Below, piece by piece: positions 29,003 through 38,114 of a stretch of 64,000 nucleotides of DNA. The notes beneath the pieces were generated by a model. It had not been told where the DNA came from, made no database searches, and saw only the letters and a program-made list of their open reading frames with translations. Every line of letters begins with the position of its first letter. Positions within the stretch are counted from its first letter, which is position 1. Origin of the DNA: Methanobacteriaceae archaeon (GTDB taxonomy: Archaea; Methanobacteriota; Methanobacteria; Methanobacteriales; Methanobacteriaceae); assembly GCA_030016715.1 (NCBI GenBank), contig JASEJD010000007.1, positions 26,934 to 90,933 on the forward strand, in the 5' to 3' direction. The position numbers were made by a program, and so were the translations under genes.

Positions 29003-30879
29003 CATTCAACTTCAAATTTTTTCATGAGTTTTCCAGTTTTTTTGTCATAAAATTTTATATTATGCTTTTTTCCATCAATAAATTCTAATGGTGTTATAAA
29101 TTCAAATGAATGTTCTCCTTTGTTTATATTTTTTCCTTTAAGGTCATGACGATAGGAATTGCACTCTATTTCATAGATTTTTTCATCTATTTTCAGTACA
29201 GCTGTTCGTGGTTTTTCATCTCCTATTTTTGCCAACCAACCTAAAATGTGTGGTTTATTAGGTTTTAAACTGTTAATTCCCCCGATTATACTTCCTTCTT
29301 TCAAATCAAAGATTCCTTTAGAATCTTTTTTATTTGGTTTTCTACCTTCCTTTTTACCAAATAAACTATAATGAACTAAGGGACTTAAACCAGATTTTCG
29401 CACATCTTCATAGCTTTCTAAATAACCATTATTATCAAAATCGGGATGAGGATTTCTACCTTCTTTATATCCATGATAAAGATAATGTAATAAAGGATCT
29501 GTTCCTTCTTTTCTTAAATCAGGACTTTTATTAAGATAATAACCAATATCAAACAAATTATTTTTTTTAATAATTCTTAAACCCTTAATATTTTGCAAGG
29601 CAACCTTGAGTCCCTTTTTATTTCTTTTTAGTAAGATGTAAATAGAGGGGAATTTGGAAATCATCCTTTGATGAATGGATCTATTAACATTTTTTTTGTA
29701 GCTCAATTCATATATTGCCGATTTTTGATATTCAATTTCTTTTTGATACTTAGCAACTTTTTCTTTTAATTCGTTAATTATAAGATTTTTTTTTTGAATT
29801 AATTCTGTTTTTTTTTGAATTAATTCTGTTTTTTTTTGAATTAATTCATTTTGTTTTTTTATTAACCTATCTTTTTGGGGATGTCTAAGAATCTTAAAAT
29901 AATCATATTTTGATGATATTTCTAGAAAATCAGAATATGTAAAATCGCAACATTTTTCAAGTTTATCTAAATTTTTCTTTGATTCCATGAATCTATAAAT
30001 ATTTTCTAAGCCCCATAATTGCATAAATTCATATTTTGACTCAATTGCAAGCATACCTAAGAAGTAATTTATTAATTCTAGTTTAAATGTTCCATATTTT
30101 TGAGCTTCGGGGAATATTTTAAGAAAAAAATCAGCTTGGTCAATTTTTAAATAGTCATCTAATATTTGTTTGTATTCGAATCTAGTTCTAATAAGATTAT
30201 TTGGATTTTCTCCATTACTTATATTGGCTTGATTTGCTCTGACTCTAAATTTTGTGAGTTTTTTTTCCAATATATAAATCTCATGTTTTAAACAGATTCT
30301 TATCCACATATCAAAGTCAGGGAGATTAGCCATTCTCTCATCGTAAAGCCCTACTTCATCATAAATACTTTTTCTTACCATTGCACTAGGATGACAAAGG
30401 CAATTTCCATCATAGAAAAATTTTCTTAGCCATTCTGCCCTACTACGATTTTTAACGTTAAATAGTGAATAATAATTATGATTTTTGTTAGTGAAGGCAT
30501 TATCATCATCATCAATCAATTTTACTTTAGTAAAAACAACAGCTTTTTCAGGATTCTCATCTAAGAATTTGACTTGTTTCTCTAATTTATCAGGCTCCCA
30601 TATATCATCAGAACTTATATAAGCAATATATTTACCTTTTGCATTATTAATACAGTTATTCAGAGCTATACACGCGCCTTTATTTTCTTCAAATTCAAAA
30701 AGTTTAATTCTATGATCTGAAAATTTTTTGATTATTTTAACTGTGTTGTCGGTTGATCCATCATCAGTAATAATTAATTCAAAATCCTGATAACTTTGTT
30801 TCAAAATGCTTTGAATAGTTTTTGCCACGTATTTTTCATGGTTATATGAAGGAATAACAACACTTACAGTTGGATTCAT
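27322..30879 (-). CDS. 1,185-residue multidomain glycosyltransferase with three GT2 domains
   Basis: Order of parts: GT2 domain 1 (about 5-240, VVIPSYNHEKY, DDGSTDN, SSDD); a helical linker; a coiled coil (about 335-400) built of QKKTELI heptads; two HYxxxGxxEGRxP repeats (about 440-515); a beta-rich domain (about 520-625); then the 560-residue module with GT2 domains 2 (about 682) and 3 (about 921). The joint is at the Ser in EWSHDRVF. The HYxxxGxxEGR repeats occur in large polysaccharide glycosyltransferases. Multidomain GT2 chains of this kind can add several sugars processively. Base composition changes sharply at 29002, where the transferred module starts. AGAGGCA lies before the ATG. 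Confidence 0.9.
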   Translation of the reverse strand: MNPTVSVVIPSYNHEKYVAKTIQSILKQSYQDFELIITDDGSTDNTVKIIKKFSDHRIKLFEFEENKGACIALNNCINNAKGKYIAYISSDDIWEPDKLEKQVKFLDENPEKAVVFTKVKLIDDDDNAFTNKNHNYYSLFNVKNRSRAEWLRKFFYDGNCLCHPSAMVRKSIYDEVGLYDERMANLPDFDMWIRICLKHEIYILEKKLTKFRVRANQANISNGENPNNLIRTRFEYKQILDDYLKIDQADFFLKIFPEAQKYGTFKLELINYFLGMLAIESKYEFMQLWGLENIYRFMESKKNLDKLEKCCDFTYSDFLEISSKYDYFKILRHPQKDRLIKKQNELIQKKTELIQKKTELIQKKNLIINELKEKVAKYQKEIEYQKSAIYELSYKKNVNRSIHQRMISKFPSIYILLKRNKKGLKVALQNIKGLRIIKKNNLFDIGYYLNKSPDLRKEGTDPLLHYLYHGYKEGRNPHPDFDNNGYLESYEDVRKSGLSPLVHYSLFGKKEGRKPNKKDSKGIFDLKEGSIIGGINSLKPNKPHILGWLAKIGDEKPRTAVLKIDEKIYEIECNSYRHDLKGKNINKGEHSFEFITPLEFIDGKKHNIKFYDKKTGKLMKKFEVEWSHDRVFDDFEGFLASSYTQPVIHAPFREEDKRCFATMENITQYLTQQTPKENPPLISIIMPTHNRQNIIKTAINSVLKQNYKNFELIIIDDGSTDNTTKIIQKIKDQRIKLLKNKKCQGVSHARNQGLKNAKGQYISYLDSDNTWDPRYLEAMIGAFQKLPNADAIYGGQLLYRGEQKNPFAIRYGSYNKSLLQNRNYIDLNTFCHKKEVYETLGGFDENLKRYVDWDYILQIAETSQIYSIPILLSHYYYDKAPNTITNNPQLNIHLKKLRQKQEKRIKNRETPLKNIETKKNVSAIIPSYESLEDLKECIKSLLKPKREWLEIIVIDNNSNKSVIEYLKKLETKNKIKLILNKTNYGFTYAINQGIKISKPQNDILILNNDAIITPNSIEIMQKKAYELPECGIIVPQQVLPAGTPTITTHVPYANPDYECDVNPSAHHKNIINPPLFHSGKILELNFAPFFCTYIKRTTLNQSLGLDPEYGRHYRSDRIYCNYIRHIMNQKIYHTSEAIVYHKLQKSTNHLKKENQTTEYKTMFIKNQWTKEERKKLGYQKAPWDT
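29788..29850 (-). repeat. 21-base tandem repeats encoding coiled-coil heptads
   Basis: A 21-base unit that ends in GAATTAATTCTG on the plus strand occurs three times (GAATTAATTC at 29796, 29817 and 29838). It encodes the seven-residue repeat QKKTELI. Slippage in such repeats changes linker length in whole heptads without breaking the frame. Confidence 0.75.
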
Positions 30880-30981
30880 ATTTTCTGCCTCTGCTAATAC
30901 ATAATAACTTTAATATGAAGAATTTTTTTACAAATAATGATAAATTACATATTCTGAAATTTTTTTTATAAATACTTTGTG

Positions 30982-32112
30982 TCATTGATTATTTAATCTC
31001 ATGATAATCTTGCAAATTCGAATAACAATCTCATGATCTAGATCTCCAAAATAAGGAAGACACAAAACTCTTTTTTTTATATCATTAGCTACTGGTAAAT
31101 TAGATACTGATGAGCTTTCAATATTTTTATAGGGTTTATAATCAGAACAGATTGGATAAAAGTATTTTCTAGTAAAAATATTATGTTTTTTAAGTTCTTC
31201 ATAAAGTTGGTCTCTTGAAAGTGAAAAATTATCTTCTATCACTATAGGAAAAAATTGAAAAGAATCAGTGGCATTTTTTGGCATTTTTGGGATTCTTATA
31301 CCTTCAATTTCATTTAAATTATCTAAATATATTTTTTTTATATTGGATCTTTTCATTTGTTCATTTTTAAATAATTTAAGATTTAAAAGGCCAATAGATG
31401 CTTGAATTTCGTTCATTTTCCCGTTTATACCTATATCTACAATTTCTTCTTCATTTTTTATTCCAAAATTTCTAAGATAATATATCTTCTTTTTCATTTC
31501 ATGATCATTATAAGTTAAACATCCACCTTCAAATGTATTATAGAGTTTAGTGGCATGAAAACTGAACATACTAATATCTCCGAATTTTCCAATTCCTTTG
31601 CCATTTATTTCTGTATTAAAACAATGAGCTGCATCGTAAATTACATTAAGGTCATATGATTTAGCTATTTTATCTATATTTTCCACGTCACATGGAAATC
31701 CATAAACATGTACTGGTAGTATTGCTGAAGTATTATTTGTAATTAAACTTTCTATTTTTTCTGTGTCTATAGTCATTGTATAAGGTTCAATATCGCAAAA
31801 AACGGGCTTTAAGCCATTCCAACTGATCGAGTGTGGGGTTGCAGGAAAGGTAAATGGACTAGTTATAACTTCACTACCAATAGGTAAATTTAAAGCTTTA
31901 AGTGCAGTTAAAAGGGCTATGGTGCCATTATTAAATATAGAAACATTAGGAACTTTAAGAATTTTTTGCAGTTTATTCTCTAATAGATCATGTTTTACCC
32001 CATGATTCGTGATCCATTTAGTTTCAAAAATTTCCTTAATTTCTTGTTCTAAATCAGCCATGTTTGGTAAAATTGGTTCGGTAACATAAACTGGATTTTT
32101 AATATCTTTCAT
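30982..32112 (-). CDS. DegT/DnrJ/EryC1/StrS-family sugar aminotransferase
   Basis: A 376-residue PLP-dependent enzyme that turns a keto-deoxy-sugar nucleotide into an amino sugar, using glutamate. Lys189 in SFHATK is the expected PLP Schiff-base residue, and VIYDAAHCF contains the PLP-binding Asp. NNGTIALLTAL is the phosphate-binding loop. GGGAG-like GGGAGC precedes the ATG. The start overlaps the end of the acetyltransferase gene upstream by 14 bases. With rmlA and rmlB in the cluster the substrate may be dTDP-4-keto-6-deoxyglucose, giving a 4-amino sugar. Confidence 0.9.
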   Translation of the reverse strand: MKDIKNPVYVTEPILPNMADLEQEIKEIFETKWITNHGVKHDLLENKLQKILKVPNVSIFNNGTIALLTALKALNLPIGSEVITSPFTFPATPHSISWNGLKPVFCDIEPYTMTIDTEKIESLITNNTSAILPVHVYGFPCDVENIDKIAKSYDLNVIYDAAHCFNTEINGKGIGKFGDISMFSFHATKLYNTFEGGCLTYNDHEMKKKIYYLRNFGIKNEEEIVDIGINGKMNEIQASIGLLNLKLFKNEQMKRSNIKKIYLDNLNEIEGIRIPKMPKNATDSFQFFPIVIEDNFSLSRDQLYEELKKHNIFTRKYFYPICSDYKPYKNIESSSVSNLPVANDIKKRVLCLPYFGDLDHEIVIRICKIIMRLNNQ

Positions 32113-32635
32113 CAGAATGCTCCCTAATAAATCTATAATAATTTTTTAACAATTCTTTTTTCTTGCGATCTTTAACTCTTTTATTTCCAATATAAACGCC
32201 CCAAGGTTTCAAATCTTTTGTTATGACCGAACCTGCTCCAACACTTGTTCCTTCTCCAATACAAACTCCTGGTAAAATGACACTATTAGCTCCAATTATA
32301 CAGAACTTACCTATTTTTACAGGCTCTCTCTTAACATTCCTGTATTTATCATTAATTGTAGAATTACCAAAACCCCAATTGATGAAATCATCACTCCCAG
32401 TCAATATTCTACATCCTTGTGATATGGCTGCAAAATCTCCAATAGACAATTCAGCACCACCCGTAATCGAAGTAAAACTAGCTATATGAACGTAATTTCC
32501 TATTTTCATTGGAGCTTTTGCATATATAAATGTGAAATCATCAATAATAATATTTTTACCAAATTCAATATTTTCTAAACCTACAATTTTTGTGAATTCA
32601 AAGGTTTCAACTCCTTCAATATTATATTTATTCAT
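32099..32635 (-). CDS. Hexapeptide-repeat sugar acetyltransferase
   Basis: A 178-residue left-handed beta-helix enzyme. Hexapeptide turns run from about residue 20 to 155 (IGNYVHIASFTSI, IGDFAAI, IGKFCIIGANSVILPGVCIG). It should move an acetyl group from acetyl-CoA to an amino sugar or hydroxyl. Its start ATG shares a base with the stop of the gene upstream (TAATG), and its end overlaps the aminotransferase by 14 bases. The tight pair with the aminotransferase suggests it N-acetylates that product before transfer. Confidence 0.88.
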   Translation of the reverse strand: MNKYNIEGVETFEFTKIVGLENIEFGKNIIIDDFTFIYAKAPMKIGNYVHIASFTSITGGAELSIGDFAAISQGCRILTGSDDFINWGFGNSTINDKYRNVKREPVKIGKFCIIGANSVILPGVCIGEGTSVGAGSVITKDLKPWGVYIGNKRVKDRKKKELLKNYYRFIREHSDERY

Positions 32636-34017
32636 TAGTGATCCCTTATTAATTCTTTTAAGATATTTATTCTTGGTTCTATTTGATTTTTATAACTATA
32701 AATTTCTTTTACTTTTTTACATCCTTTTCTAGCTATTTTTTCTAATTTTATAGGGTCATGGTAATATTTTTCAATTATTTTCACAATTTCTTTGACATTG
32801 TGGGGAATAATAACTATTTCATCTTTTGAAAATTTAGTATTTAATCCCAATTCATCAGTACAGAATATTGCAACTTGATGCAAACTTGCTTCAGTACAAG
32901 AACCAGTAGGAAATCCATCAAAAGATCCTTCCATCAAATTGAATGGTATATTTGGTGAAAGGATTATGTCCTTATCTTTATAAAATTTTTCAAACCATTC
33001 ATGTTCACGTGATCCATAAAATTTGATCCGATGTTTAATGGATTTAACATCAATTATATTTTCGTCAAAATTTCCAACTACAAAAAAATAAATATTATCA
33101 TATTTTTTGGCCAATAATTGAGCAACTTTGATAAAAATATCATATCCTTTATCAACTCCTTTTTCTGAATATCTATGAGCCACAAAACATATATTTAAAT
33201 TTTTTCTACCTCTACCATAAAATTCTTTGTCTTCAAATTCTTTGTTTAATAAATTTAATGGAGTTACTATTCCAAAAATTTTCACAACATCATTAGGTTG
33301 GCAAAAATTATTATCAATTAAATAATCATAAGTTATTTTCTGTGTAGTAATTACTTTTCGAAAACATGGTGATGAAAATATTCTTTTTAGTTTTTTGTTT
33401 GAAACTTCTTGATAAAGTTGAAAACCTCCTCCTGGATAAAGTGTAAACAGAAAGGGTATTTTATATTTCTCTAAAATGTCAATATAGGAATATGTATTGT
33501 TTAGAAAGATCATATAAGCTATTTTACCTATTAGAATTTTTCTAGGATAAAATTTTTTTACTTTACCTTTAAATCGAGGATATTTTTTTTCATAATCTTT
33601 TATAATAGACTCAAGGGATCTTTTTTCTTTAATAGCTGGAAAACTCAGTGGCCTAGTATATATCTTTGTTTTTTTAAAATAGTTGAGATATGAGTTGAAT
33701 TCTTGTAATCGAAAAGCAGATAAGGGGTGAGGAAATAAATCATCAAGGATTATTAAGTCTGAATTTTCCCTTAATGATATCTTGTTTTTTAGTGATCTTA
33801 ATTTATTAATAATAGATATTTCATTTTTGGACATATTTTTTGATTTTTTAGTTGATTCTTTTTCAATTAATTTATTCCTATTAGCCTTTGGAGATACATG
33901 TGTTTCTTTATATTTTTCAAAATTCATAATTACCAATTCATTATATTTTTCAAATTCTTTATCATATTTACCGGAATAAAATTTCTTATAGATATTAATA
34001 AGTTTTAAGATTTCCAC
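32635..34017 (-). CDS. GT4-type glycosyltransferase
   Basis: A 460-residue protein whose C-terminal half (about 230-445) is a GT-B glycosyltransferase group 1 domain. NICFVAHRYSEKGVDKGYD and the segment ILSPNIPFNLMEGSFDGFPTG hold the nucleotide-sugar site with its Glu. The N-terminal 90 residues are charged and helical. The start is GTG at 34017, without a strong ribosome site, and an internal ATG about 30 codons in is possible. A decayed GT2 gene lies just upstream. Confidence 0.82.
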   Translation of the reverse strand: MEILKLINIYKKFYSGKYDKEFEKYNELVIMNFEKYKETHVSPKANRNKLIEKESTKKSKNMSKNEISIINKLRSLKNKISLRENSDLIILDDLFPHPLSAFRLQEFNSYLNYFKKTKIYTRPLSFPAIKEKRSLESIIKDYEKKYPRFKGKVKKFYPRKILIGKIAYMIFLNNTYSYIDILEKYKIPFLFTLYPGGGFQLYQEVSNKKLKRIFSSPCFRKVITTQKITYDYLIDNNFCQPNDVVKIFGIVTPLNLLNKEFEDKEFYGRGRKNLNICFVAHRYSEKGVDKGYDIFIKVAQLLAKKYDNIYFFVVGNFDENIIDVKSIKHRIKFYGSREHEWFEKFYKDKDIILSPNIPFNLMEGSFDGFPTGSCTEASLHQVAIFCTDELGLNTKFSKDEIVIIPHNVKEIVKIIEKYYHDPIKLEKIARKGCKKVKEIYSYKNQIEPRINILKELIRDH

Positions 34018-34044
34018 ATATTTCAGTGATAATCTTTTACCAGA

Positions 34045-34686
34045 TCAAATGCCTTTTCCATGTATTCTATAAACAGACATAGTATCATTCATAAATCCAA
34101 TTTTACCATGTTCTGAACAAGCTATATTAAACATCCAGTATACAGTAAAAATGTTGAATAAATCATCTGGAAGTTTTTTTATTACATCCTTTCTATACAT
34201 ACAACACGAAAAATTGCCTATAAAATTTTTCTAAAATTAAATCCTTATTATTAAATGTGTTTTTTGTTAATTTTTCTTGGAATATATAGTTTTTTCTTAT
34301 TGGTCATCATAATACATTAAAAATGAATTAAAACATAAAGCATAATCCTTTTGTTCTTCTAAAAACTTTGATTGTTCATCTAATTTGTAGATATCAGTCC
34401 AATAATCATCACCTTCACAAATGGCTATATATCCTCCTTCGAATTTTTTTAAACATCTTTCCAAGTTTTTTGTTACACCCAAGTTTTTATTAGAAGTTAA
34501 TAAACTAATTATTTTCGGATATTTCTGTTTATAATATTCCAGTATTTTCGCGGTATTATCTTGAGAAAAATCGTCTCTTATTATTATTTCTAATTTAAAA
34601 TCTCCTTTTTGCATTAAAATACTTTCAATACACTTTTTAATGTATTTTTAGTGATTATAAGATGTTAAAATAACACTTATTTTCAT
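34045..34686 (-). pseudogene. Decayed GT2 glycosyltransferase
   Basis: From ATG 34686 the frame reads MKISVILTSYNH and then meets a TAA at codon 13. It continues in frame as KYIKKCIESILMQKGD and IIIRDDFSQDNTAKIL, with the acidic motif CEGDD, to a stop at 34297. Two further shifts recover the C-terminal half (CCMYRKDVIKKLPDDLFN, then MSVYRIHGKG) ending at a TGA at 34045. A nonsense codon and at least two frameshifts show the gene is dead. Confidence 0.8.
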
Positions 34687-35592
34687 TTAATTTACCTTCA
34701 GAATATATTTATTTTATACGGATTTGTAATAGCTTAATTCATACAATAGATTAAATTTTCTGGTTATCTTTCTTTTGAAATCCATAAATTTAGATTATAT
34801 CTATTATTTTGTTTTTATATATTTTTGGAGTTTTTTGATTTATTAATTTTTAACTTTATTTCATATTTTCTTTCTTTTTTAATTATAATGTTCATAGAAT
34901 CCATTTTTGTTTAATTGTTAGAATTTTATTATTTTATTGTTATGAAGTGATGTTTATGTTGGTATTTAGATTTATTTGATACCAAGTGAGCATAATATTT
35001 ATCACATTTTTGTCAATTTACATCTTTATTTCGTTTTTTAGTTATATTAACTGCTTAATCTATTACATAACATGGATCAGTTATAAAAGTTGCATTTTGC
35101 ATGACAATTCTTTACCTTCATATTTTTCTTCAATTTTTCTTGTAATTCTTTCTAGAATTTTTAATCTTAATCCATAGTTATACGGTTTACAAATTTCTGG
35201 ATTTTAGAATAGTCATTAATTTCTCGGCAATCCAATAAACTTCAAAAGATAATATTTACCATTTATTAATTTATTTTTTTAATATTCAAAATCATTGCCA
35301 AGCCTCAAGAACTAGAAGCTAAATTATCAATTCACTAATTTGGTCTAAAACTCCCATTTTTACTTTATTTTATACATATATCTAATTATAGTTCTTATCT
35401 GTGTTAATAAATTAACTAGTTAGCCTTGATAATTTCAATCAATTTTTTAACAGTCCAAAAGCAGGATTCTATGCTAATAGTTATAAGAATTCATTAATAC
35501 ATATTTAACAAAAATTACCAAAAAAACCATGGATTTTTTAGTTAGTAAAAAAATTAGACAAATTTATCAATAAAAATACAATTAAAAAGCTA
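34687..35592. other. 900-base AT-rich region with faint gene remnants
   Basis: No intact gene was found. On the minus strand a 40-codon open stretch (about 35081-35203) reads PYNYGLRLKILERITRKIEE and may be a relic of a protein gene, but I cannot place it in a family. A plus-strand frame at 34986-35177 is rich in Ile, Phe and Ser and has no ribosome site, so it is probably accidental. The region looks like the debris of a lost gene of the polysaccharide cluster. Confidence 0.45.
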
Positions 35593-36732
35593 TTATTTGG
35601 TTATAAACTCGTCTATTACTTTTATAACAGTAAAAGCTCGAATTAAATAATTATGATATTTTAAGACTAATCTTTGGAGTTCTTTAATCTTTGAAATTCT
35701 TTCTGAATCGTTTTCAAGATAATATATAATTAATTCGTTTAATTCGTCTTTAGAACTAAAAACGGGTAATTTTCCATCAAATGTTCCATTGGATCCTAAT
35801 TCTCCGTTTGTTAAGACAAGAACACCACTAGCTAGTGCATCAAAAACTCTACTATTTACTGCCCCATAGCCTTTAGTTACTCGGTTTGCATCATCTATAA
35901 CAATTTTTGTTGAAGCATATATTTTTGGTACATCATAATAATTTACAAATCCCTTGTAATATTTTTTGAATTTATCAAATTTATCCCAATTTTTTCCATA
36001 TAAATTAAATTTGTATGGAAGACAATCGGGATCTAAAATTTTTATTATATCTCTAGGATCATTCCAATAACTACCAGTAAAACAGTAATCACATTCATAT
36101 TCTTTTTTGGGCGAAACTTTATCATTAAATCTATTAATGTTAGTTGCTATAGGCAGTAAATTACATTTTTGTCCTGTTTTAGATTCCACATAATCACATG
36201 CTATTTTGCTATTGGCAAAAATAATATTATAATCATAAAAGCCAGGATTCGAAATCCACCTTGGGAACCAGTTTCTAAGCCATGCAATTTTTATTAAGTT
36301 TTTGTTTGATGTTTTAATTTTTCTTGGGTCATAAGAATCTAATAGAGATAAAATTACATCAACATCTTTATCAATAGCATACCAATAACCAGAACCCTTC
36401 CTAGGTAAAAATTCTACTTCCCACCCTAATTTTTTTAGGGCCTCTCCCAATTCCATAGCTGTGAAGTAATCTCCAGCTGCAGTATTTTCATTAGATTCGG
36501 ACACAGCAAATGCAATTTTGGGGTTATGTTTTTTTAAAATGGATTGATTTATTTTTAAGCTTTTTATTTCTTTTTTATTTTTAAATAACAATTGATTTTT
36601 CAAATTTTTAGATGTTAAGGTGCTTTTTTGGTATAATATTAATTTATAATTGTCATAAAGAAAATTATTAAATAACCTAAATTTTTCTTTTAATCCCTTT
36701 TTAGTAATAAATCTGTTTTTTTCTTTTTTCAT
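35593..36732 (-). CDS. CgeB-like glycosyltransferase (GT4 family)
   Basis: A 379-residue GT-B protein. The N-terminal half starts with a basic helical leader and IAFAVSESNENTAAGDYFTA. The C-terminal half carries the group 1 domain (FTGSYWNDPRDI, then VNSRVFDALASGVLVLTN), in the spore-maturation CgeB / Glyco_trans_1_2 style. ATG 36732 is preferred over TTG 36741, which lies three codons upstream in an AT-rich tract. It shares the strand and spacing of the neighbouring rmlB. The sugar donor is unknown. Confidence 0.82.
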   Translation of the reverse strand: MKKEKNRFITKKGLKEKFRLFNNFLYDNYKLILYQKSTLTSKNLKNQLLFKNKKEIKSLKINQSILKKHNPKIAFAVSESNENTAAGDYFTAMELGEALKKLGWEVEFLPRKGSGYWYAIDKDVDVILSLLDSYDPRKIKTSNKNLIKIAWLRNWFPRWISNPGFYDYNIIFANSKIACDYVESKTGQKCNLLPIATNINRFNDKVSPKKEYECDYCFTGSYWNDPRDIIKILDPDCLPYKFNLYGKNWDKFDKFKKYYKGFVNYYDVPKIYASTKIVIDDANRVTKGYGAVNSRVFDALASGVLVLTNGELGSNGTFDGKLPVFSSKDELNELIIYYLENDSERISKIKELQRLVLKYHNYLIRAFTVIKVIDEFITK

Positions 36733-36794
36733 AATTCTCAATTATATAATTTAATATAAAATTTATCTTAATCAAAATAATTCTTTTTAAATTA

Positions 36795-37796
36795 TTATTC
36801 ATACATTTTTTTATAATAGTTTATGTATTCTCCACTTTTAACCTTTTTTAGCCATTCCTTGTTATCTAAATACCATTTTATGGTTTCTTTTATCCCTGTT
36901 TCAAAATTATATTTCGGTATCCAACCTAATTCTTTCCTTATTTTCGTGGAATCAATGGCATACCTTCGATCATGACCTGGACGATCTTTAATGTATTTGA
37001 TCAGCGATTCTTCTTTCCCTAAATGATCAAGAATCAATTTTACAATTTCTATATTTGTCTTTTCATTATTACCGCCAATATTGTAAATTTCACCAATTTG
37101 GCCGTGATGCATTACTAAATCAATAGCAGTACAATGGTCATATACATGTAACCAATCCCTGATATTCATTCCATCTCCATAAACTGGTAATTCTCTATTC
37201 TCTAGAGCATTTGAGATCATTAGTGGTATTAACTTTTCAGGAAATTGATATGGTCCATAATTATTAGAACAGCGCGTAATATTTATTGGAAGTTTATAGG
37301 TTTTATGATAAGCTCTGACCATAAGATCAGCTCCAGCTTTACTTGCAGAGTAAGGGCTGTTTGGAGCAAGTGGTGTATCTTCACTAAAGTAACCCTTTTC
37401 ACCTAGAGAACCATAAACTTCATCAGTAGAAACTTGAATGAATTTGTCAATACCATATCTTCTGGAGTTTTCTAAAAGGTTTTGTGTTCCTAAAATATTA
37501 GTTTTAATAAAAATTTCTGGATCTTTTATACTACGATCTACATGTGATTCTGCAGCGAAGTTGATAATATAATCAGAATTTTTAACTATTTCATTAACTA
37601 AATCTTTATCTTTAATATCTCCTTTAATAAACGTGTAATTAGGATTATTCTCTACTCCCCTTAAATTTTCTAAATTTCCACAATAAGTTAAAGCATCAAG
37701 ATTGATTATTTTATAATTAGAATAATTATTTAGCATGTATCTTACAAAATTACTGCCAATAAAGCCAGCTCCACCAGTAATTATTACTTTTTTCAT
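36795..37796 (-). CDS. rmlB: dTDP-glucose 4,6-dehydratase
   Basis: A 333-residue short-chain dehydrogenase/epimerase-fold enzyme that converts dTDP-glucose to dTDP-4-keto-6-deoxyglucose, the second step of dTDP-rhamnose synthesis. GGAGFIGSNFVRY is the NAD loop, STDEVYGSLG holds the catalytic Thr-Asp-Glu, and YSASKAGAD is the YxxxK motif. AAGGTTAT precedes the ATG. It is separated from the rmlDAC genes by the ATP-grasp gene on the other strand. Confidence 0.96.
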   Translation of the reverse strand: MKKVIITGGAGFIGSNFVRYMLNNYSNYKIINLDALTYCGNLENLRGVENNPNYTFIKGDIKDKDLVNEIVKNSDYIINFAAESHVDRSIKDPEIFIKTNILGTQNLLENSRRYGIDKFIQVSTDEVYGSLGEKGYFSEDTPLAPNSPYSASKAGADLMVRAYHKTYKLPINITRCSNNYGPYQFPEKLIPLMISNALENRELPVYGDGMNIRDWLHVYDHCTAIDLVMHHGQIGEIYNIGGNNEKTNIEIVKLILDHLGKEESLIKYIKDRPGHDRRYAIDSTKIRKELGWIPKYNFETGIKETIKWYLDNKEWLKKVKSGEYINYYKKMYE

Positions 37797-38093
37797 TGAA
37801 TAACCTTCATTGTTTTTTTATGATGATTTTAGATTTTATATTTCATAAATATTAATTAATATGTTTGACCTGGCTTAGTATTGTTGACTGAATACTTTAA
37901 TTTACTTTAAATAAATGGTTTTTTAATGTTTAAGATATTCCAAACTTGTTTATTATTGATATTTTCCAAACAAAGACAATTAAGTATAATATTTATTGAA
38001 GTTTCTATAATTCCGAATACTTAACATGATATTAAATAAAATTTTACTAATTCTATATACAGATAAAAGTATATAAAATATTAATTCATAAAA
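37797..38093. promoter_or_regulatory. Divergent promoter region, rmlB / ATP-grasp gene
   Basis: About 300 bases between divergent genes. TATATAAAAT at 38069-38079 is a good TATA box for the plus-strand gene, giving a start of transcription near 38100. The minus-strand promoter of rmlB is AT-rich but not distinct. Confidence 0.45.
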
Positions 38094-38114
38094 ATGCTAG
38101 TAAAGAGGTTTAAA

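Noticed and set aside
34986..35177. Plus-strand 63-residue frame rich in Ile, Phe and Ser
   Set aside because: No ribosome site, low-complexity AT-derived composition, and lies in a region of gene decay.
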